This document shows positions 1 through 9,194 of a stretch of DNA of 64,000 nt, one piece after another. Under the pieces are notes generated by a model that worked only from the letters and a program-made list of their open reading frames with translations, made no database searches and was not told where the DNA came from. This DNA is from Gracilaria domingensis. Taxonomy: Eukaryota > Rhodophyta > Florideophyceae > Gracilariales > Gracilariaceae. How positions within the stretch are numbered: position 1 is the stretch's first letter; each line of letters opens with the position of its first letter. The DNA lies in the NCBI GenBank assembly GCA_022539475.1, contig VCMS01000096.1:62001-126000 (forward strand), given 5' to 3'. The translations under genes were made by a program, and so were the position numbers.

Positions 1-21
1 GTCCAGGATCGAAAACCTAAA

Positions 22-55
22 AATAAACTATATTCTTCGTTCCTCTAAAAGATCA
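22..55 (+). repeat. LTR-like 3' end fragment
   Basis: AATAAACTATATTCTTCG followed by a cctctaaaagatca end closely matches the right end of the Copia LTR at 55,321-55,354. Similar but shorter matches close the hairpin repeats near 9,725 and 59,910. It is probably the last piece of an LTR lying mostly outside the window. Confidence 0.4.
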
Positions 56-733
56 CAATGTCCAAAAACTGCTGCGACTACGCACAGATGATTTTAAATT
101 CTTTCTTCCCCGAGGTGAGTTAGTCGAAGGAAAACAGGATCTTGAGGAATTGTTTACGTTGTTTTGCAGACCGTTTCCTGAAGGCTTCAGGGGCATGCAG
201 TTTGCTGTGAATGACTCGGTCCTTGTTTCCATTTCGATAATAGTTCGATGGATTGCTAGGGCTCCTTTTATGCAAGATTATCACGGTTCCGATGCCTATT
301 TCACTCGCCGGTACAAACTATCAGCTGGCGCTTCCACTTACGACCCATTGGAGCAAAATATTACTGCCTCTAAATGAACTCAACACTCTTCTGTCACAAA
401 CAAGTTTGATGCAGACATAACACACCGTTGAATGAAAAGAACAGACATTCCCGCCCCGGAAATTCGCCTTCCTACAATTATAACATGCGAACCAGAAAAG
501 AATTCTTAGGTATGCCTTTCCATTGCTACTGTTTTTCGAAAACGACGACCATGATGACTAAATGTAGTGGTCACTACGCGAACACACTGCGGTATACGTT
601 GGCGGTAATTATTTTTATAGTTTAGATTAACAGCTTCCCACGCACACCATCTGGCACATGCATGTGCACGCACTCCCCCCTCATTCAACACTCGTCATCA
701 GTCAGATGAGATAAAGCAAAGAATCTGTCATTG
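56..733. other. No gene seen
   Basis: Only short frames without recognisable domains are present. I see no RNA gene and no repeat beyond the LTR-like end at the window edge. Confidence 0.5.
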
Positions 734-1591
734 CTAAATGTACAACTCCATTCGATCGCGCTTTCCAAGAGATATGTTATACGATTGTAATTTGGGCTCC
801 TGTTCTGGATTTCCTTCACTGCTTCGGATCCTATACGTCTCTTCAAGATTTTGACGGACCAATTCTTTCCTGTCTACTGTCGGTTCAGTCCATTCTGTTA
901 TTACAAAATCCATTTGTGAAAGAAGAGCCTTCCTTCCATTCGAAAGCAATCGTCCCATGAGGTTGAGTGCGTTTGCTACATCTCGCATCTGCGATTCCTC
1001 TTTGAGAGAACGACATTGTCCGAAACTAATCAAAAACACAGCATTGTCGTCTTGTTCGGGGCCAGCAGATACAATGTTTTTTCCTTGAATATCACCGTGT
1101 GTTACTTCAAATGAGTGGAGATCTTTCAGAGTTTTCACGACACAGAGTGTTATCTTGAGTATGGCGAGGTTGGTGAAATGGAATTTGGCTTCGCGCCACA
1201 ATTGATCAACGCTCTTACCAAATTTGGTCATTACATAAAATGGGTGACCTTCATAGTAGCCGCAGTCTAGAATCGTTGGAACCTTCAAATCCGATTGTCT
1301 GCTGTTTAGATAGGATAGCATATTTATTTCATTTCTAATAGACGTTTTTGAATCGAGTATTGAATTTGGATCGTCATTCATAGAGAAAGGAAATTTTATA
1401 ACTGCTGAGTTCCCATAAGCGTCTGTAACTGAGTATGTTATTCCGTTGGAGCCACAACCCATCTCATCTCGGACGTACCATCCGTCTAGTACTAAATCAT
1501 TTTCAAAGCTCATGTCGGAAGTATTCATCGCTGATTTGGTTATGATACTGATACACATGCTGCTTCCTTTAAAACTGCTTGTTTCTCTCAT
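734..1591 (-). CDS. CK1-like protein kinase, divergent, DFG changed to SFG (copy 1)
   Basis: A 285-residue kinase-fold protein starting at an ATG. It aligns throughout with the four other kinases here: a degenerate glycine loop at 45-50 (GCGSNG), the ATP-anchoring lysine at Lys66 (VIK), a CK1-type FGKSVDQLW segment at 124-132, a catalytic loop HGDIQGKN at 165-172 (Asp167, Asn172) and the metal-binding motif at 189-191. That last motif reads SFG, not DFG, so the Mg-binding aspartate is missing and the protein is probably a weak kinase or a pseudokinase. The C-terminal region after about residue 215 is unlike the other copies. It has no WD40 relic at its 3' side, unlike the four cassettes. The fold is clear; loss of activity is inferred. 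Confidence 0.75.
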   Translation of the reverse strand: MRETSSFKGSSMCISIITKSAMNTSDMSFENDLVLDGWYVRDEMGCGSNGITYSVTDAYGNSAVIKFPFSMNDDPNSILDSKTSIRNEINMLSYLNSRQSDLKVPTILDCGYYEGHPFYVMTKFGKSVDQLWREAKFHFTNLAILKITLCVVKTLKDLHSFEVTHGDIQGKNIVSAGPEQDDNAVFLISFGQCRSLKEESQMRDVANALNLMGRLLSNGRKALLSQMDFVITEWTEPTVDRKELVRQNLEETYRIRSSEGNPEQEPKLQSYNISLGKRDRMELYI

Positions 1592-1740
1592 TCATGATAA
1601 ACTGTGATATGTAGACGAAAAACTATTAGAATAAAACCCATTCATTAGAGCTACGATCTACCACACATAATATATTCTTTTTTCGTTCTACTTTTTGTCA
1701 TATTAAGTGTTGCAATTACAAAACTGTGGAACATTATGAA

Positions 1741-1875
1741 AAAATTAATCGTAAAGCTCAAAGAGCTTTTCAAAATCAGTACTCTACGATGGGTTAATGC
1801 CTTCACCTTGGCATACAATAATATCAACTCTTAGAGCTTTGCGAACTTTTTCTTGGGAAGCTTGCTTCTCAAAAC
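1741..1875. repeat. AGCTTTGC repeat, fragment
   Basis: Carries the phrase tacgatgggttaatgcct, repeated at about 2,463-2,480, and the end signature agagctttgcgaac followed by gaagcttgcttctc. The same end signature recurs near 2,510-2,545, 3,395-3,455, 4,850, 5,540, 21,780, 28,790, 29,840 and 58,575. A hAT MITE is inserted directly to its right. Confidence 0.5.
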
Positions 1876-2425
1876 TATGGCCGTATTTGTGACTAAATTT
1901 TTGACCAAGTCGAAAAGTCAAAGTCACTCAATAAAATTTGTAGTCAGCCATATTTAGTGACATATTTTTTTCCCTTTTTCTAAGCGTTATTGCCGAGAAA
2001 GAAAACTGCACTGCTCTTGGTTTGAGATATATAAGTATGCATATAAGCTTGCTTAGGCTCTAACAATGTATATTCGTTCTAAAGAATGTTAATTCAAACT
2101 TCAAATTTTTTAAAAAGTTATTAAAAATGAGCCAGAAATTGAAAACAAAGGCAAAGGTAATCAAAGAAAGGGATACCTTACGTACTAGTAAACTATGTAA
2201 ACTATTTTGTAGTAAAAACAAAACCAAAACGTAATTCGAAAACCATTTAAGCTATTGTGTTGCACACGTGTGGGATTATAAGTGGTTATGAATATGAAAC
2301 GTGTCTTTGTGGCCAAGTGTACTGTAAAGGACTAAATATGATTAGAAATTTATTGCATATGCTAGTGAGTCAGTCATTGGTCATTTATATTTCTGTCAAG
2401 TCAGTCAGTCACAAATACGGGGCTG
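1876..2425. mobile_element. Non-autonomous hAT element (MITE)
   Basis: The left end reads TATGGCCGTATTTGTGAC and the right end, reverse-complemented, CAGCCCCGTATTTGTGAC. Both match the ends of the hAT transposon at 35,643-38,489. The element is flanked by 8-bp copies ctcaaaac and ctcaaaaa, a hAT-style target duplication with one mismatch. It has no coding capacity. It inserted into the AGCTTTGC repeat, so it is younger than that copy. Confidence 0.75.
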
Positions 2426-3450
2426 CTCAAAAAGCTGATTGACGTTTTCAAAATCCGTACCTTACGATGGGCTAATGCCTAAACATTGGCATAGAATATC
2501 AGCGTTTTGAGAAGCAAGCTTCTCAAGAAAAATTCGCAAAGCGCTTATGGTTCATATTATTTTATGCCAATTTGAAGGCATTGCCCCGAAGTCGAGTGCT
2601 CCTTTTGAATAAAAGAATCTGAGAAGTAAAGTAATTTTTGCTCCCTAAACACAGAAGGAGTTTATATCGGCTTCAGAAGCGCTCTTATGCATTCATTTTA
2701 AAGTTCTCTGTTCTCTAAGAGCACAAATGTTTTTTACTCAAGGAAATTAGTTCGCACTCTAGAAGGCTTTGTTTTTTTAAAATTTATACTTGGTTCGGAC
2801 ATTTATTAAAAACATTTCAACTCAATTGAGCAATATTCTTTGATATATCTCAAGAAGTTATCAAATTGACTAATGCTTTATACGGCCCGAGTGTTTAAAA
2901 AAAGTAAACAGTTTTATTGAGCAGTATATTGTGTTTCATAACAAGTCATTTTCTTATTGATTAATGCTTTGTAAGTTACTAATATGAAATGAGCAGCTCT
3001 ATTGCTAACAATTTTAAAGTCGAATTACATTCATTGACTGAATTTGGTTCTCATTTGTGTTTTATCTCCAGATATACTGCATACGATGCATTTTTTTACT
3101 TCATTTCAATTTGCTGGAGAACTATTGATCCAAATTAGGGTGTCTCCAAAATCAACAAAAAGTGCGCCATGTGACATGGCGCATTTTTTTAAAAATTAAT
3201 ATATCAATTTCAGTATGCTATGGAAAAGAATGGGTGCTCTCTATCTATAAGCGGGAAAGTTTTGCTGCTGCTCCAAAATGTTGGAGATCACCAAAATCTT
3301 AGTTATAGCTCTTCTATTGAAAGATTTCACTTTAAGTAGCTCTAAAAACGGATCTAATTGCTAGTTTCCCAGTTTGTAAGAGCAAAGCTCGAAGAGCTTT
3401 GCAAATATCAACTCGTAAAGCTTTACGACCTTTTTCTTGGGAAGCTTGCT
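2426..3450. repeat. Dispersed repeat of about 1 kb, copy 1
   Basis: Matches 28,690-29,850 over most of its length, for example the phrases ttttatgc-aa-ttgaa-gcatt-cccgaa near the left and gtttgtaagagcaa-gctc near the right. It is non-coding and AT-rich. Its ends carry short inverted copies of TCGCAAAGCTCTT, as expected of a MITE-like element. A palindrome, TGCGCCATG tga CATGGCGCA, lies at 3,163-3,183. Confidence 0.6.
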
Positions 3451-3479
3451 TCTCACAAGCCATCGTGACGCGATCACCG

Positions 3480-4030
3480 TCTGTGGCTTGTAGCCCCCGT
3501 GCTGCGCCATCACAAAACAGTAGACAGCTTGTAGGATAGTGGTGGATATCTCTATGAGAGGAGCGTCCGCCGGCCTTCCACTCCATCGGGGAGGCGTCAG
3601 AGAGCAGCAACGGGCGACGCGCTGCGTGCTGAAGTGCCCGAGGTGCGGTCCACGTGTCCAGACACCACGAGTTCTGTCTGAACATGTGGACAGGATCACT
3701 TACGTATGGGACGTGGCCTTGCGCGCCGCCATTCACCATTTCTCCTTCTTCATCGATTTCAACTTGTCCGAAAGCCGTTCTTGTGCGTGATGACAGCGCG
3801 GACGTGTTTCTGCACGACTCTTGCGTGCGTGCCACACCTCGCGCCACACCAGCTGCTGCAATGTCGAAGCACTCACAGATTGCAGCTTTACTGCCCGCGC
3901 CAACGCAGGCTGCCGCTTGGCACGGCCGGACCATACGTGCTATGTCCGGCTTCTTTTGCGTGCCACTACGCGCAGAGAACTTGGATTCTGCTTTTTGCAA
4001 ATATAAACCACTGAGAACAAGATCATGATT
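3480..4030 (+). pseudogene. WD40-tail relic 1
   Basis: A decayed copy of the 3' end of an NB-ARC/WD40 gene related to 12,974-16,960. Short pieces in shifting frames still read YVWDVA, AAIHHFSF, FLHDSCVRA, MSKHSQIAA and SAFCKY, parallel to VWDVAQRVATHRF and the C-terminal tail of the intact gene. It ends in a TATAAACCACTGAGAACAAG stretch shared with relics 2 and 3. Frames are interrupted and no start is visible. It is the only tail relic of this type with no kinase following it. Confidence 0.7.
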
Positions 4031-4035
4031 TTAAT

Positions 4036-4839
4036 CAAATACATTAAAAAAAATCTCTCCCATCACATGGTTTTGCAGCCAATACCTTTACAAATCCTAA
4101 ATCTTATGTTGATAGCATCGTTTGAAATGCTTTGCCATCACTTCTTCCAAAACATTGGTACTAAGAAAAGTGGTATTCGTCAAGCATAGGCAAACATATT
4201 CCTTAAAAATTTGAAAGTTTTAGAAAATACTTTTAAAGAAATGTATTTTTAAAAAAGTATTTTTCTAAGCGATTAAGTAATGGACGAAAATCAGATGAAG
4301 CAACTAATTTATTGCTGACTTCATTAAAGCAAAATTCTAATTAATTTTAGAATGTCGTGTATAAGACAATATGTATAGAATGTGAGAAGACAGTACAGCT
4401 GTATTCAAATTTGCGTTATTGCGTCGCATTCGGAATACAAGGCCGCATATGCATGGTGACAAAGCAACATCAACCAGATGACTATGACATGCGGTTGAGT
4501 GCGTTGTTGTACGTACACGTACTGATATCTACAGTGAGTACAGACATATGCGTAGAACGTCTTAGAGTATTAATAGACGTTAGATAGCGTGGCCCACTCG
4601 ACCAAGCGAAGGAGCAAGCACCAGACCTGCTCCTAGCTAGACAACCTGCAAAGAGTACCATTATATCTGCATCCAAAACTGTCTTTACCTAATATGTCCT
4701 TGAGCTGCTTAAACATAAGAGTTCAAAACATTACTTTCTGCCTTATTAAAATATTTTCCAAATTTAGATCTGCTACATTGTGCTCGAGTGCAATAGCTCA
4801 TGCCTAAATGTTGTTGTTATATGTAAAACTAATCAGATT
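4036..4839. other. No gene seen
   Basis: AT-rich sequence. The short frames at 4,357-4,587 and 4,482-4,676 overlap each other on opposite strands and show no domain. Confidence 0.5.
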
Positions 4840-5550
4840 TCTGCAAAGCAAGCTTTGCATAAGAATTCGCAAAGCTCTTTTAGCTGGTTTTATTTATTAG
4901 CATATTTCTAATATATTTTTGGAAGTAAATGTAAAGAGCTAAATAGTTTTCTTTTGAACTTTATGTTACACAATCGTTACGCGTTCGCTTCAATATTTAT
5001 GAATGTAAACTTCTTTTAAGTTTCTAAACCATTTTGTCATAGTCAAGAAAGGTAAAATCAAAAGGTTTCAAATTGCTGGCATATCTTGTTAAAAAGTCTG
5101 TAGAGAGCTTAGAAAATTAAATAAGTTCTGGTATCCAAGGGTTATGTCCTCCCAATTTGGGACAACATGAACCTTTCTTTTCCTTGCGTTTTTATTTGTT
5201 GGTAGTCTATTGATCTAATTGGATCCTATGTCCAAAAACAAGCCAAAATGCGCCGTTTGACACGGTGCATGTTCTTGAGACAAAATCTCGCCCAGCGTTT
5301 ATTACATTGTTTGAAACAAAATGTTAGATTCTAATTATAAACGAAGAAAACGGGAAGTGTACCAAAAATAATTTAATGCGGCGAAAAAAAGATACTTTTC
5401 TAGTTTCTTTAGAAATTTTAGCTTACATTAGATCAAATCTATTTTTGGTTGAAATAAATTTGCTAACAGTAAGACCTTTGCGATCAGATTAGATCAAATC
5501 TATTTTTAGTTAAAATAACTCTGCCAACAGTAAGAGCTTTGCGATAACTA
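4840..5550. repeat. Dispersed repeat, AGCTTTGC family, long copy
   Basis: Starts with gcaaagcaagctttgca and attcgcaaagctctttt and ends with gtaagagctttgcgataac, giving short inverted ends. The left part matches 21,770-21,975. The right part contains a direct duplication around atcaaatctatttttggtt and has a relative near 55,370-55,480. The hairpin ATGCGCCGT ttgac ACGGTGCAT lies at 5,248-5,270. Non-coding. Confidence 0.6.
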
Positions 5551-5794
5551 GATTGTCAGTACTAGAGTTCATACCTAGTTGGATTCGAAACAGGATGTCT
5601 GGCGGCTTGGCCAGAAACAATTATATCTGCCACTCCTTCTTTTAAGCAGATAGTTGGAGAAAGTTTTAAGTGTATTTGTACATATCTGTAGATATAAAAA
5701 ACGTGTGCAAAAGCGAAAATACTTTACGGCAGCATCCAAAAGAAGGAGTAACTGTGAAAAAGAAAAAAGGGGTGAAGGAAAAGTGAGCGGTGCA

Positions 5795-6030
5795 TGCGCC
5801 AAATTTAAACCTTGCTGTCGCAGTCGACGTGTTGTGCGACGCGTTTCTTGCGAGTCACGGAACGCTCACAGGTTGCTTGTGTACAACGCTATTTCTGCGA
5901 CACAGTTGCGTCGACGACGCCGACGTTTCCCAACTGTTTCGCTCGTTCCCGAACGTTCTAACCGTCCTCGACTGAAGCTGCCATCAGCAGTTTAAAGCCA
6001 TTCCCACCGTTCCCCCTTCTTCAAGTCAAA
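5795..6030 (+). repeat. Duplicated leader/promoter block, copy A
   Basis: About 240 bases are almost identical by eye to 17,098-17,346, from the shared ccaaatttaaaccttgctgt to cttcaagtcaaaATGGAT. At 17 kb this block lies just upstream of the secreted-protein gene. Here it leads directly into WD40 relic 2, so it looks like a captured 5' region. The close match suggests a recent copy. Confidence 0.8.
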
Positions 6031-6425
6031 ATGGATCCGCGCGTTCCGGCCTTGCCGTCTGGACATGTGGACAGCATGAAGTTGGCGTGGGACGTGGCGG
6101 CGGGCGCCGCAATTCACCGCTTCTCCTTCATCAGCGAAGCAATTGCTCCGGGAGCGGTTCTTGTGCGTGGCGACAGCGATGACGCGTTTCTGCACGACTC
6201 TTGCGTGCGTGCCGCACCGCGCGCCGCACCAGCTGCTGTCATGTCGAAGCACTCACAGATTGCAGCTTGACCGCTCGCGCCAATGCAAGCTGCCGCTTGG
6301 CACGGCCGGACCATGCGTGCTACCACTGTATGTGCGGCTTTTTTTTGCGTGCCACTACGCGCAGACATCTTGGATTCTGCTTTTTGCAACAATAAACCAC
6401 CGAGAACAAGATCACGAATTTAATC
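6031..6425 (+). pseudogene. WD40-tail relic 2, possibly a chimeric small gene
   Basis: The best-preserved tail relic. After the captured leader an ATG at 6,031 opens 79 codons reading LAWDVAAGAAIHRFSFI, then FLHDSCVRAAPRAAPAA and MSKHSQIAA, then a stop. A second frame continues the old tail to GFCFLQQ, matching the end of the intact gene (RALRFCLLQQ). An AATAAACCACCGAG polyadenylation-like stretch follows, and the kinase stop on the other strand lies only about 10 bases further. It could be a dead copy or, because promoter-like leader and ATG are in place, a young chimeric ORF of 79 aa. Confidence 0.65.
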
Positions 6426-6435
6426 ATTGATTGAG

Positions 6436-7353
6436 CTAATCCCAATCAAACCGGTTTTCGAATTTCTCATCTACCATTTGCATTGCACTGGTCAGCAGAG
6501 CCATCATACGGTCGTAATCTGGGTGATAGCTATCCCAGATTTCATCCACGAGCGTGTCCATTTTGTCCGTCAAACAATCTCGTTCTGTTCTTCGCATCTC
6601 ATACTTCTCTTCGGCCCATTTTGACACGAGCCGCGGCAACGACCAAAGTGAGATTATCTTATCGTTGGAGAGCATTCGTGACATAAGTTCAAGCATGCTT
6701 GTTACATCATACCTCTGCATCGTCGGTGTGAGCGGCCTCGATCGACCAAAGTCAATCAGGAACAGCTTATTCTTCTCTTGTCCGGCTCCAGCCAGTACAA
6801 TGTTTCCCGCGTGAATGTCGTTATGTACTACTCCATTCGAATGAAGGTCTTTCAAAATTTCCAATACATCACACGTTATTTTCAGTATGGTGGAGAGCGT
6901 GAATTTATGTTTGGCCTCTGTCCACAGTTGAGAAAGGCTCTTACCAAACTTGTTCATTACAAAGTATGGGAAACCTTTGTGAACACCGTGATCGAGTACC
7001 TTTGGGATGTTCAAAGCAGGTGCTCTCAAGTTTAGAGCACTGATAGTCTTTCTTTCCTTCGCAAGAGCGATTGCTGCATCGTGTTTTGCCTCTGAATGGT
7101 CCTTCCGAGGGCAAGCAAACTTCATCACTGCAAAATTATTACTCCCATTGCGGTCAGTTACTGAGTATACCTTTCCGTATGCGCCAGAACCAATTAAATT
7201 CCGTACATGCCATCTCTCGGTTACGTGATCATTCTCAAAATCTATGTCGAGTTCACACATGACTAACATCGCTACAGTAAATTGTGCTCTTGATGACGTT
7301 CTTTTTCTTGACTTGGAATGCGATTTCCTCTTACACATAACAAATTGTGTCAC
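6436..7353 (-). CDS. CK1-like protein kinase (copy 2)
   Basis: The full frame is 305 codons but begins at GTG. The first ATG gives residue 6, and the ATG at residue 29 (base 7,269) matches the start of copy 3, so the likely protein is about 277 aa. Residues numbered on the full frame: glycine loop GSGAYGKVYSV (55-65), Lys78, FGKSLSQLW (136-144), catalytic loop HNDIHAGN (177-184; Asp179, Asn184) and DFG at 201-203. The arginine of the usual HRD is Asn, as in a non-RD kinase. All catalytic residues are present, so it should be active, probably on Ser/Thr. It is tail-to-tail with relic 2 and very close to copy 3 in coding and upstream sequence. Substrate unknown. Confidence 0.85.
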   Translation of the reverse strand: MTQFVMCKRKSHSKSRKRTSSRAQFTVAMLVMCELDIDFENDHVTERWHVRNLIGSGAYGKVYSVTDRNGSNNFAVMKFACPRKDHSEAKHDAAIALAKERKTISALNLRAPALNIPKVLDHGVHKGFPYFVMNKFGKSLSQLWTEAKHKFTLSTILKITCDVLEILKDLHSNGVVHNDIHAGNIVLAGAGQEKNKLFLIDFGRSRPLTPTMQRYDVTSMLELMSRMLSNDKIISLWSLPRLVSKWAEEKYEMRRTERDCLTDKMDTLVDEIWDSYHPDYDRMMALLTSAMQMVDEKFENRFDWD

Positions 7354-7413
7354 AAAGATAAACGTTAAATTCCTTTCCTAAGGAAATGAATTTTCCATTG
7401 CTAGTAATAGCCT

Positions 7414-7486
7414 CGATAATTATGAGAAAAATAGGCGTCAGTGTTGCGCGAGTGAATGGATGCAAAGGTGTGCCAACTTATTTTTA
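7414..7486 (-). promoter_or_regulatory. Conserved block upstream of kinase copy 2
   Basis: The phrases gataattatgag, taggcgtcag and gtgaatggatgcaa, then gtgtgcca, recur in the same order upstream of kinase copies 3, 4 and 5, while neighbouring bases differ between the two kinase pairs. This suggests a retained promoter or 5'-UTR element; function is not shown. Confidence 0.45.
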
Positions 7487-7489
7487 AAC

Positions 7490-8072
7490 AAAAATATGAA
7501 GAATTTAATTTGTTTGAGAGTTTTGTTCATGGCACAGATTTATTTTTCAGCTATTGCTATTAAAATGGTTCAACCTTGAAAAGGAAAAAATAAGTCTCTT
7601 GTACCCATGGCTTGGTACCTGTTCTAATTTGGCTCATGATCTTTGTATATTAAGCTATTGTTCTGGATCACAACACTGATGCAAGACGGGAAAAAACTCA
7701 AACGGTTCTTTATATAAAGATATGTCTCATTTTATGGAAATTTTCTGCGCTCTTAGAGCAGTCGGATGCAAACTTGTGTGGGTTTATCATCTACAGAAGC
7801 AAAATTAATTTCTGCTTAGATCCCGAAATTTGGGGAATGAAGTCAAATATGGTCAAAGAAGCCGTAACGGTTGTTAGAGAGAAGCAGACAACCCGGTTTT
7901 TTGGAATACATAGTGAAATAAAATCCATTATTGTCTTACACGTAGGCAGTTTTGGATCATTGTCCTTCACATACCCTTTTGGGACTAAAACGTATCCCAT
8001 GTTGGCTTCCTCCGAAATGAGGCTTCAAAAAGCACACAAGTCAAGCCTCCCCGCACACCACTTAGTTGCCAA
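7490..8072. other. No gene seen
   Basis: AT-rich spacer between the kinase promoter and the 3' end of the cyclodipeptide-synthase-like gene. The opposite-strand frames at 7,774-8,076 and 7,791-8,000 overlap and show no domain. Confidence 0.5.
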
Positions 8073-8990
8073 CTAGTTCATGTTCTTTTCATCGGCTGGT
8101 TTAGGTGAAACTGAGAGGATAGGCCATCCGTTTTGTGCCTGCATTCCGTCATCAGCTGCTATCAATTCTTCCTTGAGATCGGCAAACAAACCGTCTTTGA
8201 AGATATCAGATACCAATTTCCACAGTGTTGCATCTGTGGTGACCTTGATCTTGGCGAGGGAAATCGTACTTGTCGCATAAACAAGTGTCTGATAACGCTG
8301 CTCTTTGTAAGAAATACCAGTCACAAATATCGCCAGCTCGCCAAGAATGAAGTTCGCCGCATGTGCCTTTCGAAGCAAAATGTACCGACTATTCGGGGTT
8401 CTTTCGTTGAGAAACACCATCGCGATTTCATCAATGCGTTCTCGGAAGCACATGTTCTCTCCATAATGCTTGTGAAGAATATCTTCTTGCCTCTCTTTGC
8501 GTTCATCTATGACATCCCTGTATCGAACCAACGCGATCTTCTCTGTATCAGCAACACTTTTGTTTTCTTTCATTGCCTTAGAGATTTCCTCAAAGTAAAA
8601 GTTTCCGCGCTCCAGAGCCATTCGCGTCGCTTCCTCAACACATAACCTCCTTCTCGCTCCGATTCCTTTCAATGCTATGATATTGTGTCGGTTGATCGAA
8701 TCCATCACAAGCACTAGAGAGGGAAACGGTAGCGATTCCAGGAAAGCAACCAGCTTTCTCGACCCATGCGGCTGCATGAACGGCGAGTTTACTAGCACAC
8801 TGATCAAAACGAACACTCCCGGTTGTTGCAACATCTCCTCGTTGGAATCGAACAGAAAATGGAGGCCTTCATGCTTGCCTGCGTCATAGTTTGCACTATT
8901 CATCGTTGACCTAGACTTTACTAGATAGACTTCAATGTACGGTTCGGATTTAAGAGAAACTTCCTTCCTGTGTTCGGTTCTGCTGTTCAT
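8073..8990 (-). CDS. Cyclodipeptide synthase-like protein (tRNA-dependent, CDPS family)
   Basis: A 305-residue frame, not similar to its neighbours. I match it to the CDPS family, which uses two aminoacyl-tRNAs to make cyclic dipeptides. In order: hydrophobic strand VFVLIS ending in Ser64 (AlbC catalytic Ser37), the following NSPF, a DSINRHNIIAL segment at 97-107, EATRMALERGN at 120-130, RYRDV at 156-160, and the pair Phe214/Glu218 in NFILGELAIF at the place of AlbC Tyr178/Glu182. LVYAT follows, with Tyr238 at the Tyr202 place. The usual Tyr178 is Phe here, which may lower activity. A TATATAAAC-type box (minus strand) at 9,008-9,016 is only about 20 bases from the first ATG, so Met30 (base 8,903) may be the true start. 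That start puts the serine at position 35, as in AlbC. I rely on remembered AlbC sequence; a profile search is decisive. Confidence 0.68.
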   Translation of the reverse strand: MNSRTEHRKEVSLKSEPYIEVYLVKSRSTMNSANYDAGKHEGLHFLFDSNEEMLQQPGVFVLISVLVNSPFMQPHGSRKLVAFLESLPFPSLVLVMDSINRHNIIALKGIGARRRLCVEEATRMALERGNFYFEEISKAMKENKSVADTEKIALVRYRDVIDERKERQEDILHKHYGENMCFRERIDEIAMVFLNERTPNSRYILLRKAHAANFILGELAIFVTGISYKEQRYQTLVYATSTISLAKIKVTTDATLWKLVSDIFKDGLFADLKEELIAADDGMQAQNGWPILSVSPKPADEKNMN

Positions 8991-9007
8991 GGAGCGACAG
9001 AGAAGAG

Positions 9008-9017
9008 TTTATATGGA
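9008..9017 (-). promoter_or_regulatory. TATA box of the CDPS-like gene
   Basis: Reads ccatataaac on the minus strand, 18-27 bases before the first ATG. With usual TATA spacing transcription would begin at or after that ATG, which favours the second ATG at 8,903. Confidence 0.45.
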
Positions 9018-9194
9018 ACTTGTATTTGTTTGTCTCGAGTTTACGTGCTTTTTTACAGCAGGATGCGCTCGGTGGTGAAGAGATAGCTTAGTAGAGCAAA
9101 AGATATTTAATGGATTCAGACTAGAGAACCGCAGTGATACGACAACGAGAGCCATCGAGTCTTATTCAAATAAAAGAACAAACGCCATTCGTAT

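Noticed and set aside
8133-8645. 170-codon plus-strand frame
   Set aside because: Antisense to the CDPS-like gene, starts without ATG and has no domain.
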